Source: Granulibacter bethesdensis
Lineage (GTDB): Bacteria > Pseudomonadota > Alphaproteobacteria > Acetobacterales > Acetobacteraceae
Length of the DNA: 64,000 bases
Reading direction: 5' to 3'
NCBI RefSeq assembly: GCF_001889545.1
Contig: NZ_CP018194.1
Span: 1,958,501 to 2,022,500, forward strand
The position numbers were made by a program, and so were the translations under genes. The notes under the pieces were generated by a model. The model was not told the DNA's origin. It worked only from the letters and a program-made list of their open reading frames with translations, and did not search any database. Positions 35,101 through 45,435 of the stretch are shown in pieces (the first letter of the stretch is position 1; every line of letters begins with the position of its first letter).

Positions 35101-38100
35101 CGCGCTGGCGACATTCGTCACCTGCGTTGTCGTCGTCGTGCTGCTGTTCTGCTGCAATCCCGCGCCAACAGCGACAGGGATCGCACTGCTCCCCATGCTG
35201 AAAACACCGGCTTTCTTGTCATTCTGATAATCCGTGAGGCTCAGCGTCTGCTGCGCGCTCCGGATCGAGATGTCACCGGCAGCGTCCAGCACCACGTTCC
35301 CCGTGCCGACAACGCCAGACCCGACAATATTGATGTCCTTGCCTGACACAATCGAAACAGTATCGCCCGATACTGTGCTGCCAATCGACAGAACAGCTTC
35401 CGTCTGCGTCGATACCGTGTTGTGGTGGAAATCTGTCCCGGACCCACCAAACGAAACACCGCTTTCACCATACGAGGCCCAGCTGTCATGGCGCTCCGAC
35501 GCCGAAAGCAAGGAAATATCACCGTTCTTCGTCTCAAGGCTGACGGCGCCATGATCGCTCAGAAGGTTCGCAGCTGTTCCGGTGATCGAGCCACTCGCAA
35601 ACAGTGACAGACCGTTACTCCCGGAGAGAGTGCTGCCCTGAACGTGCTCGTCATACGTGCCGATCGTTTGCGAACGACCATCCATCAAGCCCGTATGGCT
35701 ACTCGATGCCTCCCGCGTTTCGCTGCTGGTCACAGTGTTCAGCGTGATGCTGCCTGTCGTGAAAGCATCCAGAGTCCCGCCCGCTTTTACGCTACTGCCG
35801 TTCAGCGTGATCCCGCCATTACCAGCCGCCAGGGTCACATTACCGCCGGCATTGACCGATGAACCAATCTGAAGCGTGACATCATGCAACCCGCTGAAGC
35901 TGCTGCTGTTACCAAAACCGCTTTTGCTGCCAGAGATCGTGCTCGACAAGCTGTTCGTCGAGGAATCAAGGGAAAGCGATTGGCCGCCGACAAGCGTGGT
36001 ATCTCCACCAGAAGACAGCGTGATGCCCTGCAAGCTCAGCTTATCTTTCGCAGACACAATTGCGTTCTTGCCTGCGGTAAGTGTGGTACCAAGATTTTGT
36101 GTCAGATTAAAATAACGGCTGACACCACCAAAGGAAGAGTCATCCTTCGTCGAAAGCGCGAGACTGCCCAGAGAAACATTTCGTCCAGCCTCAATTTCGA
36201 GAGAGTTCCCTGCTCCAAACACGCTTCCTGCCGACACGATATCCTGACTGGCCTTCATCGTCAGGTCATCACCCGCGACAATAGAAGCAACTCGGCTGAC
36301 GGACTCTACCGAACCCCCCATCGTCTGCCAGCCTTGCTTCGTACTACTGCTAATGATCGAGCCTCCAGCCTGAAGCAGAAGATCATTGCCTGCTTTCAGC
36401 GTCCCGCCATTATTCACGATGTCGCCGGTAACCGAGATCGACAGATCATTCGATGCAGAGACCGTCCCGGAATTGTAAAGCCCCGCCGCTTTCAGCGTGA
36501 CATCCTTGCCAGACAGAACCGCACCATCGCTCAGCACCTTATCCCGGCTACCGGCCGCCAGATAGAGCTGTGGTACCAGAACCGTTTGACCGTTCACGAT
36601 CCTCGGCACATACCAGACGATATCTTTGTCCAGACCAGCCACCTGCTCCGATGTCAGATCCACACCGATTTGCAGACCAAGCGCCTGGGACTGGCTCGCT
36701 GCATTGTTCAGCAGAGCCACCATCTGCGCCTGCTCCGTGCTATACGCTGCGCTGAGCGTCGCATGGCCTGTGGCATCCGAAATCTGCTGCGCCACATAAC
36801 GCGTGTCGAAATACGCATCCCCAAGAAAGGGTGGTGTCGTCTGCGAATTCGCTCCCAGGCGATCAAGAAGATACTGAGACCCGTAGAAACCCTTGAACGT
36901 CGTGTAATTCGGGTTCGTCTCTATCAGATAATGCGCTTGCGGAGCCGGATTGGGAATGAACAGAGCATTCCCACCAGCAACAGAGGCAATAATCTGGGAC
37001 GTACTCGGGCCGCTACCAATCCCGGGTATCGAGGAAGAAGATGAGCCAGCATTTGTAGCAACACCACTCTGAAATTGAGGCAGAACAGCTGCAGACGTTG
37101 CCCCTATACTAACCCCGCCTGCTCCCGGCATTTTAGCCGCATTGCCCTGATTGATGGCGATCGCATTGCCATTACCGCCCCAACCTGTTGTGCCCTGACT
37201 TCCTCCAGGGAGTTGAGAGCCTGAACCACCGACAGATCCCACGCCCTGCATAGACAGATTACCAATAGCGACACCCCCACCACCTTGTGATTGTGTCAAG
37301 GAGCTCGATGCGCCCGGCACGGCATAGGAAGCTGCGCCGTTTGGCAGGCCACCCGTAGTGGAGGCCAAACCACCCGGCAAGGTTGCCATTGAGCCCAATC
37401 CTCCATTGCCATTGACAATGAAGCTGCCGGCACCATTGGAACCCGCTGGCGCTGCTGCTGTCGAGGGTAATGGAACCGTACCACCAAAGCCCATCATCTG
37501 GGATGGAGTGGCTTGGGCAATCTTTGTCTCGTTAGTAATCGTCCCTGTGAAATTGCCGGTGATATTGCCACCAGCAATGATGGTACCGGTGACACTTGAG
37601 GCCGCTGCATTAAACCAGGCCTCAGGCACAACCGGATGGCCCGCACCGATAACCCATCCAGGCATCGGTATATTAGACGGTAATGGATCAACAAGCGGCA
37701 GGGCTGAACGGCAACTGTTATTGCCCGTACAGGTCGTTGTATACAGGACATTTCCCTGATAGCCAACGTTGTTGAGGCTTCCTCCGGTCAGGTTAATATT
37801 TCCACCCGCGGAAAGATGGCTTGCATCATTTTGAATGCCGTTACTCGAATTTATTGTGAGGTTGCCACCAGCACTGATCAAAGCCGCTGCAGCATTACGC
37901 ACATAGCTGGCACCAGTCCCTTCAACCAGAATACCGGACTGTGCACTCTGGTCATAAAGAGCAAACCAGACACCACCAGGCCCAACCGGATTTGGGACAT
38001 AAACGTGCTTTGTGGATGTCCAATATTGATTAATATCCGAGGAAGATTTGAAATTACTGAGATCTACTGCTGGCGGATTTTCGTTGGTTGCATAAAGTTT

Positions 38101-41100
38101 CTGGAACACAACGCCAGATATCTGATTCACACCACCGACGACATCATTGGTGATGTTGTGGGCATCAATATTGATATTGCCACTTGATGATGCCGCCTGG
38201 ATAAGGCCGGAATGATTGAACAAGGCACTGGCAGAGTTGCCTGCCTGCCTGCCCCCAATAGTCAGATTACCATTTTCAGCGATAAGAGCACCCTGATTAT
38301 TAGTCAGGACACCATTAAGGCCGATACTCAGATCGGTGGATCCATATATCAACCCTGTATTGGTAATATCCCCACTCACCAGCAGCTGCATGGCGGTCGT
38401 GCTGAACAGACCACCGGCATTGTTCAATGAATTCGCGGAGATATTCAGTTCACCATTGGCGCCAATGCTTTGGCCAGAAGCAATGCTTAACGTGCCATCT
38501 ATATCAAGGGACATATCCTTGCCAGATGCCACGCCTGCGAAATCTGCCGCCGTAAAATCACCGCTTACCTGCAAGGACAGATTATTCGCTGCACTTATCT
38601 TTCCAATGTCTGATTGTGCAGAAGCCTGTATTGTCAGGTCACCTTCACCGGTCTGGATTGTGCCATTAGCATTATTCAGCAATGCAATGGAATTATTCAG
38701 CAGACCTCTGATCAAAAGAGAACCTGCAAGAGCAATAATACTCCCGCCTGTATTACTGAGTGTGCCATCAATATGAAGTGTAGCACCTGTTTTACCAACC
38801 ATCATCCCTTGGTTGGACAGATCGCCGGATACTGCTGTATTGAGCGCCCCACCAGCCCCTATGGAACCATTATTGGTAAGCGATCCTGCGCTGATCGTGA
38901 AATTACCCTCGACCGTAACCAGACGGGCATTTTTGTTATTATTCAGCTCTCCAGCCACCTGCAGGGAACCAGATGAGGCTGAAATAATAGAGCCATCATT
39001 GTCGAATGATGCTGCTTTCAGCATCATTTGTGATGTTCCCTTGCTTTGAATCTCTCCTTTATTAAGGACATCCCCGGTCGTGATTACGCTGACACTACCA
39101 TCCTGTGCCCCGAGCGAGCCGCCATTCACCACGGTGCCACCCGCGGTAATCACCAGATTTTGACCACCGACTAGTGCACCCTCTGTACCGACAGTGACAG
39201 ATTTTGCAGAAACCAGAGTGACCGACTGGCTTCCCCTTACCTGACCAAGCGCATTATCATAATATAAGCCAGCATTAATACTGACATTACCGGCATTGGC
39301 CTGGATATTGCCCTTGGAGTTGACAAGGGCAGACATTGCATTATTTCCGATGCCTGCCAAAAAAATATCACCGGTTGTAGCGCCGATTATTCCTTTGTTC
39401 TCCAGAATCCCGGCAACATTCATAACCAATCCGGTTTTACCCAGGAGTGTGCCCGTATTGGTCGCACCGCCTGAATCAGTGATGAACAGCCCGGCAAAAG
39501 ATGATATGGCTCCAGAGTTACTAAAACTCCCTGCCTGCACGGTTACTATATCATTGACTGAGCCAACTGTTCCCGTGGCGTCATTAACAAAGAAACTACC
39601 AACGTTTAGAGCAACAGCGCTGCTCGCTGTTATTGAGCTACTATTGGTTAAATTACCTGACACTATCAGGGCTATGTTACCATTCTGTGCGACGAGACTG
39701 CCTTGATTGTCGAGATCACTGGCCATCAAACTCACCAGCCCGGATGCGGCCCCAACAGTAGCGCCAGCCATTATAGCCATTTGACCTGATGTATTGATTG
39801 TCAGGCCATTTGAACCACCCGCCAAGACGCCCGCTGTATTGACGGAACCATCAGCCACCATAATTAATGCTGTTGCCGCGCTGATTTTACCAGCAGCATC
39901 CGAAGAATAACTATCCGTTACAACGGACACGGCTCCCTTTGCTGCCTGTATACTCCCTCCGTTATTAGTCATAGCAGCAAGGGCTGCACCGCCTGATAGT
40001 CCACGCAGTGTGATGTCGCCTGTACCAGCGGCGATTATGCCTCCATCATTATGAAGCGCTCCTCTGGCACCAAGCAATACACCACTCTGCCCATAAAAAA
40101 GGCCTGTATTGGTCGCATCACCTGCCACTGAAGCAGACAACATGCCCTGAGCCGCCAGACCGGTTGGGGTTCCCTGCGATGGAACGGCTGTATTGCTAAA
40201 GGAACCTGCAGATATTGTAAGATTGCCACCTTTGGCAGAAATCAATCCGTAGTCAGTATTATTGAGTATGTTAGCCACAGTCAGTATCTGCTGACCGCTT
40301 GCCACTATTTGTCCATTATTCGTCAATGATACGGCCTGCAAGCTAATATCACCGGCTACAGCCTGCACCAGTCCGGCATTAATCATTTTCACGGCAGAAA
40401 TCGTAACACCGCCCTGCAGCGCACCCATCATACCGTTATTGGTCATGTCTCCGGCAGAAAGGACAAATTGACCGCCACTGATATTGCCCTGCACCGACAC
40501 TGCATTGGAAGCTGATAAATTCAACACCTCTTTGGCACTGATGATACTGCTGGCAGTATCATCATACGAGGCTACCTCAATTCGGACATCACCGGCAGAA
40601 GCCTGTATCTGACCTCCGTTATTGATCATGGCCCCTGTTGTCGGACCTGTCAGTCCATCCAGCACCACATCGCCATCCGGGGCGGTGATAGAGCCTCCAC
40701 TGAGAGTCAGAGTGCCATCGACGGCGATGGCTACTCCGGCTTCTCCGTAAATCATTCCGGAATTACTGACATTCCCGGTAACTTTACCACTGATGGCGCC
40801 TGCACTCAGAAGACCTGTGCTGGCTCCAGTCGCCGTATTAAAAAATGTCCCCGCAGAGAATTGCAGGCTGCCTCCCAGCGCTGCGATCTCGCCGGAACCA
40901 CTATTCTCCATTTGATTCGTTATACTAAGTGCAACATTTTTACTTGCAGCAATTCTGCCGCTATTATTCAATGATCCAGCGTTCAGTGATAAATCGCTCG
41001 ATACAGCCAGCATACTGCCTGTATTGGCAATTGTTCCTGATGTCATGGCAATTTTGCCTGACTGCGCTCCAATGGTACCTGTATTGTTCAAGGAGGCGGA

Positions 41101-44100
41101 GGTTAAAAGCAGATCGCCAGCAGAAGCCTCAATAGCTCCATTATTGATCAGCATACCACCAATACCAAGCGTCAGGCTTTTAGCAGAAATTTGTCCAGCG
41201 TTTGTATCATTACCGCTGACAGTCACCGTCATTTCCTGCGCGGAAAATAATGCGCCGTTTCCAGAAAGGGTTCCTGTATTCAGGGACAGCGTCCCTTGAC
41301 GCGCAACAATGGCACCTCCTCTCGGGACGCCATTAACAATACCAGCACCATTATTAATAATCTGTCCGGATGCACTTCCTGACTGGACACCTTCAATAAT
41401 AATATTACCACTTTCAGTAACAATGATACCATTTGTATTATTGAGTGTACCAATAATACCAAACATTTCCCCGGCACCGGCAGATAGTGTGCCGCTATTG
41501 GTTACTTCAACGGCCTTAAGGCTCAACAATCCTGTATTGGCTATGATTGAGCCTGTATTGGCCGTAGTACCCTTTACAGCAACTGTGATGTTTCCAGAAT
41601 AAGTACCAATGATACCAGCGTTCTCAAGCGCACCACCAGCAGCCAATTGCAGTCCTGTGCCACCCGTGATCTTGCCCTGTGCACCAACAGAAAACGTATT
41701 CGCTGCGTTCAACGATACCTGACCTGAAGCCGTGATCGCGCCGGCACCAGCATCTGTATAGGAACCAACTTCAACCTTCACGTCTCCAACCGGGGCCTGG
41801 ACTTTGCCACCTGTACCGATCAGACTATTTCGGGCTGCCAGCGATACATCCCCGGTCGCCGCCAGAACAGTGCCATTCGTGTTATCAAAAGCACCACCAC
41901 CGGTCAGGCTAACACCGGTTTGGCCACCCAGCAGGCCACCCGCATTGCTGATATCACTGGCAACATGCAACATCAGCGCAGCAGTCTTGGCTATCATATA
42001 GCCAGCATTGCCAAGAGAGCCGGCCGATATTGAAAGAGCACCACCCTGCGCAATAATCTGAGCGGATAAAGCATTGCTCAGCAAACCAGACACCGTCATG
42101 GTCTGCGCACCTGAGGCCTCTATCTGGCCGCTATTCAACAAGGAGGATGTCGTAACCGAAACATCTCCTGCCACCGCCGCGATCTGACCGCTATTGACCG
42201 TTGCGCCACCAGTAATCGTAACAGGACCATGCTGAGAACCGATGACACCTCCATTACTAAGAGCACCACCAACGATCAGTTGAAGACCTGTGCCACCCGT
42301 GATCTGACCCTCGGCACCAACAGAAAGCGCATTCGCTGCATTCAACGATACCTGACCTGAAGCCGTGATCGCGCCGGCACCAGCATCTGTATAGGAACCA
42401 ACTTCAACCTTCACGTCTCCAACAGGGGCCTGAACCTTGCCGCCTGTACCGATCAGACTATTTCGGGCTGTCAGCGATACATCCCCGGTCGCCGCCAGAA
42501 CAGTGCCATTCGTGTTATCAAAAGCACCACCACCGGTCAGGCTAACACCGGTTTGGCCACCCAGCAGGCCACCCGCATTGTTGATATCACCCACAACATT
42601 AAACGTCAGTGAAGTAGTCTTGGCTATCATATAGCCAGCATTGCCAAGAGAGCCGGCCGATACTGAAAGGGCACCACCCTGCGCAATAATCTGAGCGGAT
42701 AAAGCATTGCTCAGCAAACCAGACACCGTCATGGTCTGCGCACCTGAGGCCTCTATCTGGCCGCTATTCAACAAGGAGGATGTCGTAACCGAAACATCTC
42801 CTGCCACCGCCGCGATCTGACCGCTATTGACCGTTGCGCCACCAGTAATCGTAACAGGACCATGCTGAGAACCAATGACACCTCCATTACTAAGAGCACC
42901 ACCAACGATCAGTTGAAGACCTGTGCCACCCGTGATCTGACCCTCGACACCAACAGAAAGCGTATTCGCTGCGTTCAACGATACCTGACCTGAAGCCGTG
43001 ATCGCGCCGGCACCAGCATCTGTATAGGAACCAACCTCAACCTTCACGTCTCCGACAGGGGCCTGAACCTTGCCGCCTGTACCGATCAGCCCATTTCGGG
43101 CTGCCAGCGATACATCCCCGGTCGCCGCCAGAACAGTCCCATTCGTGTTATCAAAAGCATCACCACCGGTCAGGCTAACACCGGTTTGGCCACCCAGCAG
43201 GCCACCCGCATTGTTGATATCACCCACAACATTCAACGTCAGTGAAGTGGTCTGGGCCATCATCTTACCGGCATTACCCAGAGAGCCAGCTATTACAGAC
43301 AAAGGACCACTCTGGGCTATAATCTGACCTGAAGACGGATTGCCCAGTAACCCGGCTACATTCAGGGATAATGTTCGCGTGTTGGCGAGAATAGTTCCAT
43401 TGGTATTATCGAATGCATTACCAACCTGCAGTGAAATACCTTTCTGACCCTGGATTGTGCCTCCAGCATTGATTGAAGCATCAGAAACCTGAATTGCAAA
43501 CAATCCAGTGCTGCTGGCTATGGAGCCCGTATTTGCAAATGCGTTAGCAATGACGCTAAAATCAGAACCGGATACAATCTGACCACTATTGTTCAGACCA
43601 CCTTTTACGTTAGCCAGAATTGTACCAGCCACACTGATTTGCCCGGTATTACCCAGTGAACTGGCCGCAACAGCCAGATTACCAGAGGAAGCAGTAATCT
43701 TGCCGGTATTCATCATATCAGCAGAGCGGATGGTAACAGCGCCCGACTGCGCACCCACTATACCACCATTAACCAGCAGACCGCCTGCACTCAATACCAG
43801 ACCGGCATTACCGGTTAACTGCCCCTGGATAAGCGTTGAATCTGTTGAAAGGAGCGCCATCCATCCTGACGCAGCTGCAATACCGCTGCCTGCATCAGCA
43901 TACGATTGGGTCTGCAGCCTGACATCGCCATTTTGAGCCTGAATCCGGCCATTTGTATTTACCAGTCCCGCCATGGAAAGACTGGTTGAGTCTCCATTAA
44001 GCATTACTGCACCAGATGCGGAGGCAATCTGACCACCGGTATTATCAAGTGTTCCACCGATCCAGCCGGTCAATCCTGTCTGTGCTGCCAGCACCCCACT

Positions 44101-45435
44101 GGAATTGGAAACATTGCCGGTTGATTGCACTTGCAATGAGCCTGAGCCAGATATAATGGCACCTGCATTACTCAACCCACTCACTGAAAGGACAAGATCA
44201 CCGTTAGAAGCTATTATTTTTCCTCCAGCAGTATTGGTGGCTATCTGCGTGACCTGCAGGTTTGCTTTTCCATGGGCTTGTATTGTACCGCTGTTATTGA
44301 AAGATCGCGCTGCAATTGCTAACTCACCTCCCGTCGCAGCGACAGAGCCTGCATTATTCAATGTACCATTCTGGTTAAGTTGGATATTTCCACCTGCCTG
44401 AACGGTTGCAGCAGACGCTGCATCCATACCCTGTGTAGAAAGTGCGATGTTACCGGCCGCGGAGAGAGATCCTTTCAAAACCAGCTGACCATTTGCAGTC
44501 AATGTAAGATCGCCCGTATTCGCAGCCATTTGCCCGTCAATTCGGACCCCTGCCCCTGCCTCTGTGACGGTCATCAGGATACGGTTGGCATACATGCCCC
44601 CCATGGAGGCCGTATCAATTGCGAATTGCGGAGCAGATGAGCCATCCGAAACGGTCGTTGCCGTTCCAGAAGGATAGTTATAATTGACTTGACCCGCTGT
44701 CAGCGAAACAGCCTGTCCTTTGACAGGGCCATTGACTGTCACTCGCCGGCTGACGATGTCAAGAACCGGCACCTCTGTGAAGTTTCCCCCTGCACCAACA
44801 AAAGCAACTGTACCTTGTCGTACACGCAGCTCCTGCAAAGACCCATCTGACCCCAAAGAAGGAGTACCAGTAGAGAGTGTGACCCGTGGCGTATTGATAA
44901 ACCCACAGCCTGCACAGGTAATACCGTTAGGATTGGCCAGGACGACAGCAGCTGAAGCACCGGCAACTTCTGTAAATCCATTAAGCTGGGAAGCCGCACT
45001 GCCCGTTACTTCGTTCAAAATGATCTTTGCAGAATGACCTTGTAGATTGGCATTACCATATACAATGCCACCCAACTGCGTAGCGGTTGCAGTCGTCGCA
45101 TTATTCAGAACCAGACCCGAAGGAGCTACGCCAAATTCAGTGAAATGATTATGAGATAAGCCTGCCGTATTGGGAGTGGCGATATTAAGCTGAGCAACAC
45201 CGTTTGCAGTTGTATCCAGTGTAGGCTGAGGGCCACCTGCTCCGGCATCCACCACAATACGCTGCGCATCAGCAATAACCGGTTGTAGCACAAGCGCAAC
45301 ACTTACAGAGCATACAACCAGACGCCGAGCCAAAGTGGCCATTTGTGAATTAAATTCAGTCCAAATTGATGAGATCATTAGAAAAGCAGAATTATTCACG
45401 TTCATGCTATTTTTCCGGGTATGTCGCATGACCAT
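32188..45435 (-). CDS. cdiA: CdiA-type filamentous hemagglutinin with papain-fold (Tox-PL) toxin tail
   Basis: A 4415-residue two-partner-secreted effector. Order: extended signal peptide (ending VALVLQPVIADAQ, ~residue 58); TPS/hemagglutination domain with NFTEF-like NHFTEF and NPNGI (to ~300); a long FHA-1 beta-helix stalk including a 211-residue tandem repeat; a central non-repetitive block (~2400-2960, with NPNYTTFKGFYGSQYLLDRLG and LGDAYFDTRYV); FHA-2 repeats; pretoxin; and the toxin. The toxin has NNNCTSCANAVYERLTG (Cys4297/4300), GDTHHAIVA (His4366/4367) and FIDGQSG (Asp4382), a papain-like triad as in Tox-PL deamidase/peptidase toxins. There is no VENN motif at the pretoxin boundary. 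Start overlaps the cdiB stop by one base. Confidence 0.93.
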   Translation of the reverse strand: MVMRHTRKNSMNVNNSAFLMISSIWTEFNSQMATLARRLVVCSVSVALVLQPVIADAQRIVVDAGAGGPQPTLDTTANGVAQLNIATPNTAGLSHNHFTEFGVAPSGLVLNNATTATATQLGGIVYGNANLQGHSAKIILNEVTGSAASQLNGFTEVAGASAAVVLANPNGITCAGCGFINTPRVTLSTGTPSLGSDGSLQELRVRQGTVAFVGAGGNFTEVPVLDIVSRRVTVNGPVKGQAVSLTAGQVNYNYPSGTATTVSDGSSAPQFAIDTASMGGMYANRILMTVTEAGAGVRIDGQMAANTGDLTLTANGQLVLKGSLSAAGNIALSTQGMDAASAATVQAGGNIQLNQNGTLNNAGSVAATGGELAIAARSFNNSGTIQAHGKANLQVTQIATNTAGGKIIASNGDLVLSVSGLSNAGAIISGSGSLQVQSTGNVSNSSGVLAAQTGLTGWIGGTLDNTGGQIASASGAVMLNGDSTSLSMAGLVNTNGRIQAQNGDVRLQTQSYADAGSGIAAASGWMALLSTDSTLIQGQLTGNAGLVLSAGGLLVNGGIVGAQSGAVTIRSADMMNTGKITASSGNLAVAASSLGNTGQISVAGTILANVKGGLNNSGQIVSGSDFSVIANAFANTGSIASSTGLFAIQVSDASINAGGTIQGQKGISLQVGNAFDNTNGTILANTRTLSLNVAGLLGNPSSGQIIAQSGPLSVIAGSLGNAGKMMAQTTSLTLNVVGDINNAGGLLGGQTGVSLTGGDAFDNTNGTVLAATGDVSLAARNGLIGTGGKVQAPVGDVKVEVGSYTDAGAGAITASGQVSLNAANTLSVGVEGQITGGTGLQLIVGGALSNGGVIGSQHGPVTITGGATVNSGQIAAVAGDVSVTTSSLLNSGQIEASGAQTMTVSGLLSNALSAQIIAQGGALSVSAGSLGNAGYMIAKTTSLTFNVVGDINNAGGLLGGQTGVSLTGGGAFDNTNGTVLAATGDVSLTARNSLIGTGGKVQAPVGDVKVEVGSYTDAGAGAITASGQVSLNAANALSVGAEGQITGGTGLQLIVGGALSNGGVIGSQHGPVTITGGATVNSGQIAAVAGDVSVTTSSLLNSGQIEASGAQTMTVSGLLSNALSAQIIAQGGALSISAGSLGNAGYMIAKTAALMLHVASDISNAGGLLGGQTGVSLTGGGAFDNTNGTVLAATGDVSLAARNSLIGTGGKVQAPVGDVKVEVGSYTDAGAGAITASGQVSLNAANTFSVGAQGKITGGTGLQLAAGGALENAGIIGTYSGNITVAVKGTTANTGSIIANTGLLSLKAVEVTNSGTLSAGAGEMFGIIGTLNNTNGIIVTESGNIIIEGVQSGSASGQIINNGAGIVNGVPRGGAIVARQGTLSLNTGTLSGNGALFSAQEMTVTVSGNDTNAGQISAKSLTLGIGGMLINNGAIEASAGDLLLTSASLNNTGTIGAQSGKIAMTSGTIANTGSMLAVSSDLSLNAGSLNNSGRIAASKNVALSITNQMENSGSGEIAALGGSLQFSAGTFFNTATGASTGLLSAGAISGKVTGNVSNSGMIYGEAGVAIAVDGTLTLSGGSITAPDGDVVLDGLTGPTTGAMINNGGQIQASAGDVRIEVASYDDTASSIISAKEVLNLSASNAVSVQGNISGGQFVLSAGDMTNNGMMGALQGGVTISAVKMINAGLVQAVAGDISLQAVSLTNNGQIVASGQQILTVANILNNTDYGLISAKGGNLTISAGSFSNTAVPSQGTPTGLAAQGMLSASVAGDATNTGLFYGQSGVLLGARGALHNDGGIIAAGTGDITLRGLSGGAALAAMTNNGGSIQAAKGAVSVVTDSYSSDAAGKISAATALIMVADGSVNTAGVLAGGSNGLTINTSGQMAIMAGATVGAASGLVSLMASDLDNQGSLVAQNGNIALIVSGNLTNSSSITASSAVALNVGSFFVNDATGTVGSVNDIVTVQAGSFSNSGAISSFAGLFITDSGGATNTGTLLGKTGLVMNVAGILENKGIIGATTGDIFLAGIGNNAMSALVNSKGNIQANAGNVSINAGLYYDNALGQVRGSQSVTLVSAKSVTVGTEGALVGGQNLVITAGGTVVNGGSLGAQDGSVSVITTGDVLNKGEIQSKGTSQMMLKAASFDNDGSIISASSGSLQVAGELNNNKNARLVTVEGNFTISAGSLTNNGSIGAGGALNTAVSGDLSNQGMMVGKTGATLHIDGTLSNTGGSIIALAGSLLIRGLLNNSIALLNNANGTIQTGEGDLTIQASAQSDIGKISAANNLSLQVSGDFTAADFAGVASGKDMSLDIDGTLSIASGQSIGANGELNISANSLNNAGGLFSTTAMQLLVSGDITNTGLIYGSTDLSIGLNGVLTNNQGALIAENGNLTIGGRQAGNSASALFNHSGLIQAASSSGNINIDAHNITNDVVGGVNQISGVVFQKLYATNENPPAVDLSNFKSSSDINQYWTSTKHVYVPNPVGPGGVWFALYDQSAQSGILVEGTGASYVRNAAAALISAGGNLTINSSNGIQNDASHLSAGGNINLTGGSLNNVGYQGNVLYTTTCTGNNSCRSALPLVDPLPSNIPMPGWVIGAGHPVVPEAWFNAAASSVTGTIIAGGNITGNFTGTITNETKIAQATPSQMMGFGGTVPLPSTAAAPAGSNGAGSFIVNGNGGLGSMATLPGGLASTTGGLPNGAASYAVPGASSSLTQSQGGGGVAIGNLSMQGVGSVGGSGSQLPGGSQGTTGWGGNGNAIAINQGNAAKMPGAGGVSIGATSAAVLPQFQSGVATNAGSSSSSIPGIGSGPSTSQIIASVAGGNALFIPNPAPQAHYLIETNPNYTTFKGFYGSQYLLDRLGANSQTTPPFLGDAYFDTRYVAQQISDATGHATLSAAYSTEQAQMVALLNNAASQSQALGLQIGVDLTSEQVAGLDKDIVWYVPRIVNGQTVLVPQLYLAAGSRDKVLSDGAVLSGKDVTLKAAGLYNSGTVSASNDLSISVTGDIVNNGGTLKAGNDLLLQAGGSIISSSTKQGWQTMGGSVESVSRVASIVAGDDLTMKASQDIVSAGSVFGAGNSLEIEAGRNVSLGSLALSTKDDSSFGGVSRYFNLTQNLGTTLTAGKNAIVSAKDKLSLQGITLSSGGDTTLVGGQSLSLDSSTNSLSSTISGSKSGFGNSSSFSGLHDVTLQIGSSVNAGGNVTLAAGNGGITLNGSSVKAGGTLDAFTTGSITLNTVTSSETREASSSHTGLMDGRSQTIGTYDEHVQGSTLSGSNGLSLFASGSITGTAANLLSDHGAVSLETKNGDISLLSASERHDSWASYGESGVSFGGSGTDFHHNTVSTQTEAVLSIGSTVSGDTVSIVSGKDINIVGSGVVGTGNVVLDAAGDISIRSAQQTLSLTDYQNDKKAGVFSMGSSAIPVAVGAGLQQNSSTTTTTQVTNVASAVGSLSGDLTVHAGGAVTLKDAHLSSGGDMAIIGKSVTFDVSHDTTTQTQSQKTNFSGVTASLSGVVGNAYTSAAVAASDRQTDPRLQALDGGQAAYAGYQAYKAVDAATSSGKNGQLLQVDVMAGTSSSENRAGYFSSTAQGSSAVAGGNLSVVATSGDITARGATLSGGRNVALVSTGNIVLQSAENSTQFSNDNVSKSAAVGVYAGIGTQSTGYGVEGSASWAQGGTVASSSTPVNTVVAAGNTLTLISGKDTRLEGADVAGNRVVASIGGDLILKSTQATASGSSSQSGGSVNVQIGITGTSGGSVSAATDHIGNGYASVVSQTGIFAGNGGLNITVGGNTSLTGAVISSTAPANDNVLNTGSLTVSNVENHSNSSAVSVIASASSSGVGSGGGVSQTNDNAHSTTLSAITNNVGVTVRDGTVPSTLLRPEQLTANTALGTVTGGVAGSGGTALQTTNGVQNRFDPQQTRNDLAFSQGAANLFGQVANEFAGNLITSRGWSENDPRSLLLHSMIGALQGYIAGNTAWSAASGGLGAAGGTALTQWMGNYLIEHGVQPDSAEGRIILQLASGAVGAGIGALVNGQQGALVGASAAQSATLFNYLTHYQAVQKINAEKALAACKSNGSCSEDEIKTYTDTIKTLEDIDNQTNLAVVQACLTGGSLACLSQSQRLSNAAATWRAADTAGVDLNNADVAALKEEYQKLWAVDHLTQKIIDSRDAQYLGSILKGFDLGAAGGVVTAVSAIAAYEGIEAAATIHAMCGASAACYANYFGLIVHDIIATAPELGGSPTAPTLLASAIAAAKTSLVASRVGSALPEIYTSAEPMESEFPQLIGVNPHYSVGGRNNNCTSCANAVYERLTGKNSAAVADNLGRGSELDLDAANFSKPATVSEVSHYMRGLKSGQSRLIIILQPGDTHHAIVATNLNGKVYFIDGQSGLVVNLNSEVKLRVGYPNFETPLVPWDVKK
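33655..35388 (-). repeat. Long direct repeat, copy in full-length cdiA
   Basis: Partner of 29612-31345. It lies in the FHA-2 region just upstream of the toxin tail, so recombination between copies would delete or exchange the tail and immunity genes between them. Confidence 0.9.
41640..43300 (-). repeat. In-frame 633-bp tandem repeat in the CdiA stalk
   Basis: Sequence repeats at a period of 633 bases (211 codons): 41804, 42437 and 43070 mark equivalent points. Two full units and a partial, more diverged third are seen. Each encodes GDVSL.ARN.LIGTGGKVQAP followed by GDVKVEVGSYTDAGAGAITA. Unit number could change stalk length. Confidence 0.88.

Noticed and set aside
33796-35346. Several plus-strand open frames that are exactly repeated at 29495-31303
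   Set aside because: They are shadows of the duplicated cdiA sequence. The duplication, not the frames, is the signal.
41640-43300. Regularly spaced repeats suggesting a CRISPR array
   Set aside because: The unit is 633 bases, in frame, and codes for beta-helix repeats of CdiA.
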